A stretch of DNA of 64,000 bases from JAIVJG01 sp964236735 (lineage in GTDB: Bacteria; Acidobacteriota; Blastocatellia; Pyrinomonadales; Pyrinomonadaceae): the NCBI GenBank assembly GCA_964236735.1, contig CAXSFM010000018.1, positions 1 through 64,000 on the forward strand. Direction: 5' to 3'. The position numbers were made by a program, and so were the translations under genes. The notes under the pieces were generated by a model. It was given only the letters and a program-made list of their open reading frames with translations. It was not told where the DNA came from and searched no databases. Positions 47,912 to 56,437 of this stretch are shown in pieces (the first letter of the stretch is position 1; each line of letters starts with the position of its first letter).

Positions 47912-49273
47912 ATGGCGAATTTTTCAGGTGACTCGACGCGAGAACAGATGCTCGAGCGCGCGCTGCCGCACAGCGCGGAGGGCGAGCGCGCCATTCTCGG
48001 CGCGATTATCCTCGACAACGGCCTCGTCAATCTCGCCATCGAGTTGCTCCGCCCTGAAGACTTCTACGTCCGCGCGCATCAATTCGTCTTCCGCTCGATG
48101 ATCGCTCTGTCGGAGCGCGGCGGCGAAATCAACCCCATCCTGCTCGGCGAAGAACTGCGGCGCGAAGGCGTGCTCGAACAAGTCGGCGGCATCGCCTTCA
48201 TCAGCGAACTCACCTACGGCCTGCCGCACTTCAACAACGTCCCTGCTTACGCCAAAGTCGTGCGCGGCAAATCCACGATGCGGCAACTCGTCAAAGTCGC
48301 CAACAAGATTACCAGCGAGGCTCTGGAAGAAGAGGACGAGCCGGAAATCATCCTCGACCACGCAGAGCAGATGATCTTCGCGCTCGCCGACGAGCGCACA
48401 CGGCAGGGCTTCGCGCACGTCAAGCCGGTGGCCGATCATCTGCTCGAAAAAGTGCAGGAGATGTCCGGTCGCTCCGCCATGCTGACGGGTTTGACGACGG
48501 GTTTTAGCGAACTCGACGAGATGACTTCCGGCTTGCAGGAATCCGACCTCATCATCGTGGCCGCGCGTCCCTCTATGGGGAAAACTGCGTTGTGCTTGAC
48601 GCTGGCGCAGAATGCGGCGATACAGGGCGGCGCGGTCGTCGGCGTCTTCTCATTGGAGATGTCGAAGGAGTCGCTCGTCATGCGTATGCTCTGCTCGGAG
48701 GGGCGTGTGGACGCGCATCGTTTTCGCAGCGGGAGATTGTTGCGCGACGAGTGGGCACGGCTCGCGGGCGCGCTCGGCATGCTGGCCGAGACGAAAATTT
48801 TTATAGACGACACGCCCGGCATCTCCGTCCTTGAGATGCGCGCCAAAGCGCGTCGGCTCGCGGCGGAGCAGAAGCGACTCGACTTGATCGTCGTTGACTA
48901 CCTGCAACTGATGTCCGGCTCGTCGCGCCGCTCGGAGTCGCGCCAGCAGGAAGTGTCTCAAATTTCGCGCGAGTTAAAAGGTCTGGCGAAAGAATTAAAC
49001 GTCCCGCTCGTCGCCCTCTCGCAACTCTCGCGCGCACCCGAAGCGCGCACAGACCATCGCCCGCAGCTCGCAGATTTACGTGAGTCAGGAGCCATCGAGC
49101 AGGACGCGGATGTCGTCGCGTTTATTTATCGCGAAGAGCAGTACAACCGGACAGAAGAGAACGCGGGGATGGCGGAACTCATTATCGCCAAGCAGCGCAA
49201 CGGCCCGACGGGGACGGTCAAGCTGGCGTTCCTGAAAGAGTTCACGCGGTTCGAGAACATGTGGAGGGAATAA
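47912..49273 (+). CDS. dnaB: Replicative DNA helicase DnaB
   Basis: The 453-aa hexameric helicase has an N-terminal DnaG-binding domain (PHSAEGERAILGAIILDN). A RecA-like core follows, with Walker A RPSMGKTAL (Lys224), LEMSKESL, DDTPG, the Walker B region LIVVDYLQLM and the C-terminal KQRNGPTG. No intein or insertion. It has its own terminator downstream. Confidence 0.97.
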   Translation: MANFSGDSTREQMLERALPHSAEGERAILGAIILDNGLVNLAIELLRPEDFYVRAHQFVFRSMIALSERGGEINPILLGEELRREGVLEQVGGIAFISELTYGLPHFNNVPAYAKVVRGKSTMRQLVKVANKITSEALEEEDEPEIILDHAEQMIFALADERTRQGFAHVKPVADHLLEKVQEMSGRSAMLTGLTTGFSELDEMTSGLQESDLIIVAARPSMGKTALCLTLAQNAAIQGGAVVGVFSLEMSKESLVMRMLCSEGRVDAHRFRSGRLLRDEWARLAGALGMLAETKIFIDDTPGISVLEMRAKARRLAAEQKRLDLIVVDYLQLMSGSSRRSESRQQEVSQISRELKGLAKELNVPLVALSQLSRAPEARTDHRPQLADLRESGAIEQDADVVAFIYREEQYNRTEENAGMAELIIAKQRNGPTGTVKLAFLKEFTRFENMWRE

Positions 49274-49343
49274 GTTGCGCGGCGTGCGCGTTGTTGGCGA
49301 AGGGCGCGCGGTCAGGCGTGACGCGATTTTCGTAAACCTTAAA

Positions 49344-49376
49344 GACCGCCGGATTCTCGGCGGTCGTACTTTTTTT
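49344..49376 (+). terminator. Terminator after dnaB
   Basis: The stem GACCGCCG/CGGCGGTC (49344-49351, 49358-49365) with a 6-base loop is followed by GTAC and a T run. It lies inside the open frame upstream of the alr start, which supports the later start for alr. Confidence 0.92.
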
Positions 49377-49394
49377 GTGAGGCATGAGAAAACG

Positions 49395-50561
49395 ATGAGC
49401 GACGCGGCGAACGCAGGCGTGCATGAAGGCGATGGACGACGCCCGACTTGGGCGGAAATTGACCTTGATGCGCTGGCGGAAAATTATCGCGCGGTGCGTA
49501 GGCGCGTCACGGCAGGCGTGCGTGTCATGTGCGTCGTGAAGGCTGACGCATACGGGCACGGCGCGGTCGAGTGCGCGCGACGTTTGGCGGAGGAGGGCGT
49601 GGAGTGGTTCGGCGTAGCGACGCCGGAAGAGGGCAGCGAATTACGACGCGCAGGAATAGAGCAGCAACGCATCCTCGTCTTCGGCGGATTCTGGAAGGGA
49701 CAGGAAGGCATCTGCCTTGAGGACAAACTCGTGCCGGTAATTTATCGCGCGGACATGGCGGAGTCGCTCGATACGGCGGCGCGTGATGCGGGAGTTGTCG
49801 CAGATGTACATGTCAAGATTGACACGGGCATGGGTCGGCTCGGCGTCCGTTATGACGAGGCGGCGGAGTTCGCCGCACAGTTGAACCAACTTGCAAACAT
49901 TCGCGTTAACGGTGTGATGACGCACTTCGCGGCGGCGGACGATCCAGACCGCGACTGCTATACGGATGATCAGTTGAAGCGTTACCGCGACGCGCTCGCG
50001 GCGTTTCGCGCGCACGGGCATCGCCCGGAGTTGGAGGATTTGGCGAACTCTGCGGCGACGTTCGCGCACGCGGCGACGTGGGGCAACATGGTGAGGCCGG
50101 GCGGCGTGCTCTACGGCCTGTGGCGCGACGTGCTGCCGAAATCACTCGCGGACGCGACAAGCTTGCGCGCGGTGATGTCTCTGCGCTCGCGCGTCGTGCT
50201 GGTCAAAAGTCTTCACATCGGAGAGACGCTCGGCTACGGCTGCACGTTCGAGGCGACGCGCGAGATGCTGGTCGCGACGTTGCCCGTCGGTTATCACGAC
50301 GGCTATGTGCGCGGCCTCTCGAATCGAGGGCGCGTGATCGTGCGCGGGCAGTACGCGCAAATCGTCGGGCGCGTCTCGATGGATTTGACGCTCGTGGATG
50401 TGACGGACGTGCCGGGCATCGCAGTCGGAGACGTGGTGACGTTGATGGGTGCGGACGGCGCGCTCTCAGTGCCCGCCGAAGACATCGCGAAGACGGCGGG
50501 CACGCTCTCTTACGAAATCACCTGCGGCATCAGCGCGCGCGTCCCTCGCATTTACAAATAG
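49395..50561 (+). CDS. alr: Alanine racemase
   Basis: The 388-aa PLP enzyme supplies D-alanine for peptidoglycan. The PLP lysine is Lys49 in CVVKADAYGHG. HVKIDTGMGRLG, the second catalytic Tyr region GYGCTFEA, and the C-terminal VSMDLTLVDVTD are present. The ATG at 49395 gives the family start (PTWAEIDLDALAENY); earlier frames cross the dnaB terminator. Confidence 0.95.
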   Translation: MSDAANAGVHEGDGRRPTWAEIDLDALAENYRAVRRRVTAGVRVMCVVKADAYGHGAVECARRLAEEGVEWFGVATPEEGSELRRAGIEQQRILVFGGFWKGQEGICLEDKLVPVIYRADMAESLDTAARDAGVVADVHVKIDTGMGRLGVRYDEAAEFAAQLNQLANIRVNGVMTHFAAADDPDRDCYTDDQLKRYRDALAAFRAHGHRPELEDLANSAATFAHAATWGNMVRPGGVLYGLWRDVLPKSLADATSLRAVMSLRSRVVLVKSLHIGETLGYGCTFEATREMLVATLPVGYHDGYVRGLSNRGRVIVRGQYAQIVGRVSMDLTLVDVTDVPGIAVGDVVTLMGADGALSVPAEDIAKTAGTLSYEITCGISARVPRIYK

Positions 50562-50608
50562 TCGTTTGGCATTGGCTGAGACCTTTTCGTTGACCGCAAA
50601 GGAATATC

Positions 50609-50630
50609 ACGCAAAGGCGCAAAGACGCCA
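50609..50630. repeat. Short tandem-like CGCAAAG tract
   Basis: The string ACGCAAAGGCGCAAAGACGC holds near-repeats of CGCAAAG with 8-9 base spacing in the gap between alr and the TonB-like gene. Only a single arm is present. Confidence 0.5.
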
Positions 50631-50643
50631 AACAACGGTTGAA

Positions 50644-50717
50644 AGAAAAGAGGCTGGAGAAAGAGAGGCGCATCAGACCGGCATCGCAGTCTGTCGAATC
50701 TCTCATCTCCAGCCTTC
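50644..50717 (-). terminator. Terminator of the TonB-like gene
   Basis: On the minus strand AGGCTGGAGA (50715-50706) pairs with TCTCCAGCCT (50660-50651) and is followed by CTTTTCTTTC. An inner CAGAC/GTCTG hairpin lies in the loop. Confidence 0.75.
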
Positions 50718-50720
50718 CTT

Positions 50721-51536
50721 TTATTGAAGGGTGAAGTTGTAAGTGATGAAGCCCGATACTTTCACGGGTTGTTTGGAGAGCAGCGTCGGCGTGAAGCGCG
50801 CGCGGTAGGCGGCCTGCACGGCTGCTTGCTGAAGCAGCGGGTGTCCGTTCGAGACATGAGCGGAGGTGACACGTCCTTCCTCGTCAACCAGAATTTGCAC
50901 GGTGACGAGGCCGGAGATGCGGCCTGCTCTGGCAATCGCGGGATACTCCGGCACGGGCTTGCTGATCGCTTTGCCGTTAATCACGCCGAGCGACAGCAAC
51001 GTCGGCGGTTTCTTTTCCACGACTGGCGGCGGCGTCGTTTTGATGGCCGGAGGCGGATCGTCACGCTCCGAATTTTCAACAGCCGGGCCGACACCGACGT
51101 TGCGCGCATAGCCCGCGCCCGACATGTCAGGGCCGGGGACTCCGCCGGGTATTTCAGGGTCGCTTGAGACTCTACCGATCATGACGGGCGTTCTCGCTGA
51201 GACTTCCCGCGTTGATTCGCTCGCGACTTGATTCGTGTGATACGGCGTATTGATGGAAATTTCCCGGCGCACGACGAACTGCGTGGAGCGGCTCGCGCTC
51301 GATTCGTTTCTGGGCGTTGACGACCTGATTTCCTCGCGCTGTGCTGCCGGTGCGAAGCGCAGGAGCGAGACTTCGTAATCTCTGCCTTCATCAACGCGGA
51401 CGTTGTAGGCGAAGACGCTGCCGACGCCAAGCGCGACGAGCATCAGCGCATAAAAGGCGAACGTGCCGAGAAAGAAACGGCTTCGTCGTTTGAAGTCGTT
51501 CGCGTGCGATCCCGATTCGACGAGATGGTTGAACAT
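50721..51536 (-). CDS. TonB family protein
   Basis: The 271-aa product has a short cytoplasmic N-terminus, then a membrane helix (about residues 22-42). A periplasmic Pro-containing linker follows (PPPAIKTTPPPVVEKKP), then a TonB C-terminal domain (SKPVPEYPAIARAGRISGLVTVQILVDEEGRVTSAHVSNGHPLL...). The start at 51536 has a GGAGG site. TonB passes proton-motive-force energy to outer-membrane receptors. No exbB/exbD is adjacent, so it may serve with genes elsewhere. Confidence 0.9.
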   Translation of the reverse strand: MFNHLVESGSHANDFKRRSRFFLGTFAFYALMLVALGVGSVFAYNVRVDEGRDYEVSLLRFAPAAQREEIRSSTPRNESSASRSTQFVVRREISINTPYHTNQVASESTREVSARTPVMIGRVSSDPEIPGGVPGPDMSGAGYARNVGVGPAVENSERDDPPPAIKTTPPPVVEKKPPTLLSLGVINGKAISKPVPEYPAIARAGRISGLVTVQILVDEEGRVTSAHVSNGHPLLQQAAVQAAYRARFTPTLLSKQPVKVSGFITYNFTLQ

Positions 51537-51705
51537 TGCTGTGATCCTCCCTGCCATCATCCGGTGCCAACGGGTCGGGAGCTTCCTCACACTTTTAGAA
51601 ACCGCCGCGCTTCTTTTGTTCCATAAATCAATTTGTCAGCGCTGCCTGCGATAATGACGACAGCACGCTCAATCGTCGCAACAAGCTCAAGGCTCGCTGT
51701 TCATG

Positions 51706-51737
51706 CTTTGAACCTTGAACTTTGAACTTTGAACTTC
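51706..51737 (+). repeat. Single heptamer arm, TTTGAAC type
   Basis: Four 7-bp units (TTTGAAC, CTTGAAC, TTTGAAC, TTTGAAC) match the downstream arms at 57650-57680 and 58426-58456. No matching upstream arm is visible. It lies in the 248-base divergent gap between the TonB-like gene and the ferritin-like gene, where I see no gene. Confidence 0.85.
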
Positions 51738-51784
51738 TAGGATGAGACGCTCGACAAACATTTAACAATGAGGGAGAAAAATAT

Positions 51785-52096
51785 ATGGCGACCAGCGCTG
51801 AATGGCATGAAGACTACGACAAGATGAGCGAGTTGGCGCGCAACTTTTCGCGCGCCGTGAAATCCGTGCAGGAAGAGTTGGAGGCGGTGGACTGGTACAA
51901 CCAGCGCGCCGGAGCGACGACAGACGAGCAACTCCGCCGTATCCTCGAACACAACCGCGACGAAGAGATCGAGCACGCGATGATGGCGCTCGAATACCTG
52001 CGCCGCATCAATCCCGTCTTCGACAAACATATGCGAACTTATCTCTTCTCGGAGGGTGACATTCTGGAGGTCGAAGAAAAAGCGGAGCACAGTTGA
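51785..52096 (+). CDS. Encapsulated-ferritin-like protein (EncFtn family)
   Basis: The 103-aa protein has two helices, with EELEAVDWYNQRA (residues 30-42) and HNRDEEIEHAMMALEYLRR (56-74), followed by FDKHMRTYLFSE. These are hallmarks of EncFtn, a ferroxidase that forms rings inside encapsulin shells. Probable iron ligands are Glu31, Glu61 and His64. A GGGAG site precedes the ATG. No encapsulin gene lies next to it. The C-terminus (ILEVEEKAEHS) lacks the usual hydrophobic encapsulin-targeting peptide, which is atypical. Confidence 0.85.
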   Translation: MATSAEWHEDYDKMSELARNFSRAVKSVQEELEAVDWYNQRAGATTDEQLRRILEHNRDEEIEHAMMALEYLRRINPVFDKHMRTYLFSEGDILEVEEKAEHS

Positions 52097-52142
52097 TGAA
52101 CGAGACTCCCGGCTTTTTAAGTTGAGGACAAGGCGCAAAAAT

Positions 52143-52502
52143 ATGGATGACAGCATCACGGTTTACGAAAAACCGACTTGTACCAAGTGTCGCGAAGTTG
52201 ACCGCCTACTCCGCGAGAGCGGCATCGAGTATGAAAAGGTGAATTACTATCTTGAGCCTCTCGGTGAAGAGAAATTGCGCGAGTTGATTTTCAAGATGAA
52301 CATCACGCCGCGCGACCTTCTACGCAAAAGTGAAGCCATCTATCGCGAACTCCAACTCGGCAACAAAGAATTCACCGATGATGAAATCATCACGCAGATG
52401 GCCGCGCACCCGGACTTAATCCAACGTCCCATCGTCGAGCGCGGCGAGCGTGCCGTGCTTGGCAGGCCGACGGAAAACATTCGCGAGTTGTTGAAGAAGT
52501 AA
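52143..52502 (+). CDS. ArsC/Spx-family thioredoxin-fold protein
   Basis: The 119-aa product has the glutaredoxin-like ArsC fold: start ITVYEKPTCTKCREV with a CTKC motif, then TPRDLLRKSE and the C-terminal PIVERGERAVLGRPTENI. Canonical arsenate reductases have a single Cys (C-X2-S) and Arg residues. The CXXC here resembles the YffB/Spx-like subgroup, so arsenate reduction is not certain. ATG 52143 is fixed by family start. It sits 46 bases after the ferritin-like gene, possibly one transcript. Confidence 0.85.
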   Translation: MDDSITVYEKPTCTKCREVDRLLRESGIEYEKVNYYLEPLGEEKLRELIFKMNITPRDLLRKSEAIYRELQLGNKEFTDDEIITQMAAHPDLIQRPIVERGERAVLGRPTENIRELLKK

Positions 52503-52517
52503 TACAAAGGATTGAAC

Positions 52518-53897
52518 GTGGCGAAATCACCGGCGACATATTTCGAGTGTCAGAATTGCGGTCATCAGCAGCGCAAGTTTTTCGGGATGTGCCCGGATTG
52601 CGGCAAGGCCGGGACGGGCGAAGAGCGCGCGGGCGTGCAACAGAGCGAGGCGAAGGGCGGCGCGGCGGCGCGCGGCGGTTTTCGCCTGCGCGAAGTGAAG
52701 CCGATTCAGTACGGCGCGATTGAGTCACAGGATGAGGCGCGCGTCTCTTCGGGCATCACGGAATTTGATCGCGTGCTCGGCGGCGGCGTCGTGCCGGGCA
52801 GCCTCGTGCTCATCGGCGGCGATCCGGGCATCGGCAAGTCAACCTTGCTGCTCGAAGTGGCGGACAAGTTGAGCGCGCAGGGCGTGCGCGTACTCTACGT
52901 TTCGGGCGAAGAATCCGAGCGGCAGATCAAGATGCGCGGCGAGCGTCTGAACATCAAGGCGGAGAATCTGTACCTGCTGCCGGAGACGAACCTCGAACTC
53001 ATCTTCAACGAGATCGAGCGCGACGAGCCGGGCGTCATCATCGTGGATTCGATTCAGACCGTCTTCTCTTCAAAGATCGAAAGCGCGCCCGGCTCTGTCT
53101 CGCAGGTGCGCGAAGTGGCGGGACAGTTTTTGCTGCTGGCGAAGAATCGCAATATCCCCGTCTTTCTCATCGGCCACGTCACGAAGGAAGGCAACATCGC
53201 CGGGCCGAAGGCGCTGGAGCACATCGTTGACACGGTGCTCTACTTCGAGGGCGAGCGGCATTACAACCATCGCATCATCCGCGCCGTCAAGAATCGCTTC
53301 GGCGCGGCCAACGAGGTCGGGGTCTTCGAGATGACGGGCGCAGGGCTAGTTCCCGTCGCCAATCCTTCGGAGATGTTTCTCTCGGAGCGACCGCAGAACG
53401 CCTCCGGTTCCGTCGTCACCGCCTGCATGGAAGGCACGCGCCCCGTGCTCGTCGAAGTACAGGCGCTCGCCACCGAGACGAAGTACAACTATCCCATCCG
53501 TAACGCGCAAGGCTTCAATACGAACCGCATCGCGCTCCTGCTCGCTGTGTTGGAGAAGCGCGTCGGTTTGCGCCTGCTCGGACACGACGTGTTCATCAAC
53601 ATCGCGGGCGGCCTTGAGATTGACGAGCCGGCGGCAGACCTCGGCGTCATCGCGGCCATCGCGTCGAGTTTCAGGAACGCGCCGCTCGATCCGCACACGG
53701 CGGTCTTCGGCGAAGTGGGCTTGACGGGCGAAGTGCGCGGCGCGATGCAGGCGCAGGCGCGCGCGAAAGAAGCGCAGACGCTCGGCTTCAAAAAACTCAT
53801 CATGCCCGTCTCGAACACCGCCGGATTAGAGCGTCTGCTCGGCCTGCGCGTCGTCGGCGTGCGTTCGGTGGATGAGGCATTGGGCGAGTTGTTCTGA
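52518..53897 (+). CDS. radA: DNA repair protein RadA
   Basis: The 459-aa branch-migration ATPase has an N-terminal zinc finger (CQNCGHQQRKFFGMCPDC). A RecA-like core has Walker A GGDPGIGKST (Lys107), the RadA-specific KNRFG motif and a C-terminal Lon-protease-like domain without a protease active site. The start is GTG 52518, behind AAAGG. In-frame TTG 52512 is less likely. Confidence 0.95.
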   Translation: MAKSPATYFECQNCGHQQRKFFGMCPDCGKAGTGEERAGVQQSEAKGGAAARGGFRLREVKPIQYGAIESQDEARVSSGITEFDRVLGGGVVPGSLVLIGGDPGIGKSTLLLEVADKLSAQGVRVLYVSGEESERQIKMRGERLNIKAENLYLLPETNLELIFNEIERDEPGVIIVDSIQTVFSSKIESAPGSVSQVREVAGQFLLLAKNRNIPVFLIGHVTKEGNIAGPKALEHIVDTVLYFEGERHYNHRIIRAVKNRFGAANEVGVFEMTGAGLVPVANPSEMFLSERPQNASGSVVTACMEGTRPVLVEVQALATETKYNYPIRNAQGFNTNRIALLLAVLEKRVGLRLLGHDVFINIAGGLEIDEPAADLGVIAAIASSFRNAPLDPHTAVFGEVGLTGEVRGAMQAQARAKEAQTLGFKKLIMPVSNTAGLERLLGLRVVGVRSVDEALGELF

Positions 53898-54092
53898 TTG
53901 ATTTGTTCGCTTGCTTCGGCATAGCAAGATGGGCTTTGCTGTAATCTTGCAGCGTAGCGAAAATTATTGTTGCCAGTGAGATGTGATGGGCGTATAAGCA
54001 GGCCTGTCGCAGACGTTTCATTTTCCTGTTGACGAAATTCTCACAAAATTCCGTCAGACCCATTCACGATAATCTATCAAAGGAGCATGTAG

Positions 54093-54830
54093 ATGCGTAG
54101 TTACCCAAAGATCGGTCTCTTATTTCTTATAGCTATATCTCTAGTCTTTGTATTAGCCATGACCGGGCTGCGAGGGCAAAGTCAGAAGGATAGGGCTTCC
54201 GATAAGAATGGAGACGCAACCCCGGTACAGTCCGGCGTCATGTCCGAAAAGCAAAGGCAACACAGCAAGTTATTTAAGAGATATAAAACTGGTCGTAAAC
54301 TCGACACAGCTTTTGAAGGTGCTTACGTGGAGCCGCCAATTGAAGTCTTTGATCCTAACGCTCCAATTCTGAGCTTTAATGATTTCCTCAAACAAAAAAG
54401 CTGTGAATCAGATGCAGTCATAATCGCAGAAATTAAAGACAGGTCTTCTCAGTTGACAGAAAACAACGAGTTCATCTTCACAGACTACACAGCGACCGTG
54501 ACAGAGGTCTTAAAAGATAATAGCGCTGCTTCTATACCTCCCGGCAGCAGTATCACGCTTACACGTCCGGGCGGAAAGGTCAACATCAATGGTCGAATAG
54601 TTAACGCTTTAGATTCTTCCTTCCAACCGTTTGAGATAAGTAGTACCTATCTCCTGATTCTTAAATATGTGCCGACTACCGGTGCATATGAGACAGTGCG
54701 AAAGGGTAGCTTTCTTCTGCGCGGCGGTGAACTTACCAAGTTGACCGAGGAGAGCGTGCCGGGCAGCAATAGCAAGACTCAACCTCTTACAAATGATTCC
54801 CGCACCGCCATTCAAAACTGTTCTCACTAG
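54093..54830 (+). CDS. Exported or membrane-anchored protein of unknown function, AT-richer
   Basis: The 245-aa product has an N-terminal hydrophobic segment (GLLFLIAISLVFVLAMTGL) that could be a signal peptide or anchor. A Lys/Gln-rich linker follows, then a domain with SDAVIIAEIKDRSSQLTENNEFIFTDYTATVTEVLKDN and SSITLTRPGGKVNINGR, which looks beta-rich. An AAGGAG site precedes the ATG. No family recognised. Codon and base use are AT-richer than neighbours. The next gene starts 19 bases after its stop, so they form a pair. Confidence 0.7.
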   Translation: MRSYPKIGLLFLIAISLVFVLAMTGLRGQSQKDRASDKNGDATPVQSGVMSEKQRQHSKLFKRYKTGRKLDTAFEGAYVEPPIEVFDPNAPILSFNDFLKQKSCESDAVIIAEIKDRSSQLTENNEFIFTDYTATVTEVLKDNSAASIPPGSSITLTRPGGKVNINGRIVNALDSSFQPFEISSTYLLILKYVPTTGAYETVRKGSFLLRGGELTKLTEESVPGSNSKTQPLTNDSRTAIQNCSH

Positions 54831-54849
54831 AATTAAGGACGGATACTAT

Positions 54850-56301
54850 ATGAACCGAACTTCACGCACTGGTACTATTTCTTCGCTGTGCAGCGTTTTC
54901 TTTCTCGTAACTGTAACTGTGTTGGCACTCTTCTCAGGTAATATCATGCACGCGCAGACAGGATGCCCACCAGTTACGAACAACGGATGGATTCATTGTA
55001 CAAAGGTCTATTACACGATAGGCGGCGGTATCTCTTCTACCTCAAAGCAGGCCACGCAAATCAGAGAGGCATTTGCAAGCTGGCAGTCTGCGAATAGCTC
55101 CTCCAATAGCTCAAGGGTCGAATTTATCGAAGGTAGTGTGCCTACAGGCGCGACCAACTTTGGAACATTAAGTGTGGTCAATGGAAATTTAGGAGGGCCA
55201 CCGGCTCAAACAGATAAGCCGAATCACACTGGTACAATAACATCTGCGACAATCACGTTCGACCTGAACTCAACTATCCCAAACACAACCACTCTGGTTT
55301 TTGATCCCAATAACGACACGATATTTCGGAAGGTAGGATTACACGAGATAGGCCACACCATGGGGTTTGCAGACGAACCTCTGAATGTTACATTGAGTTG
55401 CGGGGGGCAAACTGCTGGTAACACCGTAATGAACGCGATTTGCGGTGCTAACGATTCGTTTAACAATATGCCAACCAATGTAACGACATGCGACAATAGC
55501 AGTGTAAATTCAGAAACTATATATCCAACTCCGGCTGTCTGTCCGACGCCTACACCAGCGACAACACCAACGCCGCCATGTTATCAAGGCGATTGTTCCG
55601 GCTCTGTGCAATCGGAGTTTCAACAAAGTCACTCACATCCGCAATGCCCTATCAACGTGGACTACTGTGTCTATCCACGCACGGGCTGCCCTGATTTTGG
55701 AAACTATAGATACAATTGGGAAGACCAGTGCTGCTGCAACAAACCCTACAGCCCTATCATCATTGACATCTCCGGCAACGGCTTCAACCTGACGAGCAAC
55801 ACCGACGGCGTCAACTTCGACCTCAACCGCGTCGGCATCAAAGAGCATCTGGCGTGGACGGCGGCCAACTCCGACGACGCTTTCCTCGCGCTTGATCGCA
55901 ACGGCAACGGAACGATTGACGACGGCGGCGAACTGTTCGGTAACTTCACACAGCAAACACCATCAGACGACCCGAACGGCTTTCTCGCGCTCGCCGAGTT
56001 CGACAAGGCGGCGAAGGGCGGAAACTCCGACGGCGTGATTGACAGGAGAGACGCGGTCTTCAACAATTTGCGTCTGTGGCAGGACACAAACCACGACGGT
56101 ATCTCAGATGCGAGCGAGTTACACACGCTGCCCGAACTGGGCGTGGCGATTCTCGACCTTGATTATAAATTGTCGAAGCGGACGGACGGGTACGGCAATC
56201 AATTTCGTTATCGAGCGAAGGTCAGGGACGTACACGGCGCGCAGGTCGGGCGTTGGGCGTGGGACGTGTTCCTCATGTCAGGCGGTTACGCACCACAATA
56301 G
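54850..56301 (+). CDS. Secreted metzincin-like metalloprotease fused to a Ca2+-binding-type C-terminal module
   Basis: The 483-aa product has a signal peptide ending NIMHAQ. The first half has the zinc motif HEIGHTMGFAD (His165, Glu166, His169, Asp175) and a Met-turn candidate at Met194. Asp in the third ligand position is seen in snapalysin-type proteases; most metzincins have His. A Pro/Thr linker and a Cys-rich segment follow. From about residue 301 a module starts (SPIIIDISGNGFNLTSN) with Asp-rich loops DRNGNGTIDD (349-358) and DTNHDGISD (412-420). Base composition shifts sharply there: AT-richer before about 55740, GC-rich after. Confidence 0.75.
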   Translation: MNRTSRTGTISSLCSVFFLVTVTVLALFSGNIMHAQTGCPPVTNNGWIHCTKVYYTIGGGISSTSKQATQIREAFASWQSANSSSNSSRVEFIEGSVPTGATNFGTLSVVNGNLGGPPAQTDKPNHTGTITSATITFDLNSTIPNTTTLVFDPNNDTIFRKVGLHEIGHTMGFADEPLNVTLSCGGQTAGNTVMNAICGANDSFNNMPTNVTTCDNSSVNSETIYPTPAVCPTPTPATTPTPPCYQGDCSGSVQSEFQQSHSHPQCPINVDYCVYPRTGCPDFGNYRYNWEDQCCCNKPYSPIIIDISGNGFNLTSNTDGVNFDLNRVGIKEHLAWTAANSDDAFLALDRNGNGTIDDGGELFGNFTQQTPSDDPNGFLALAEFDKAAKGGNSDGVIDRRDAVFNNLRLWQDTNHDGISDASELHTLPELGVAILDLDYKLSKRTDGYGNQFRYRAKVRDVHGAQVGRWAWDVFLMSGGYAPQ

Positions 56302-56328
56302 AACGTAGCAACATCACGATGCAAAATC

Positions 56329-56368
56329 GAAACCGCCCGTTAGTCTTCACAGATTGACGGGCGGTTTC
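56329..56368. terminator. Terminator-like hairpin after the metalloprotease gene
   Basis: The 12-bp stem GAAACCGCCCGT/ACGGGCGGTTTC has a 16-base loop. The T tract is poor on the plus strand; the minus strand has GATTTT after it. Confidence 0.65.
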
Positions 56369-56437
56369 GTGATTGATGCCTGTTTCATAACCTTTCTGAT
56401 GACGAGCCGGTTGAGGCCGTGCTACTATCCTCAAGTT

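Noticed and set aside
50609..50630. Member of the heptamer hairpin family
   Set aside because: The CGCAAAG units are spaced 8-9 bases apart and there is no opposite arm, so it is listed only as a short tandem-like tract.
51537..51784. Encapsulin or a ferritin partner near the EncFtn-like gene
   Set aside because: The 248-base divergent gap has no coding frame of suitable size, and neither neighbour is a shell protein.
53800..54063. Minus-strand frame at the radA 3' end
   Set aside because: It overlaps the conserved radA C-terminus and has no ribosome site.
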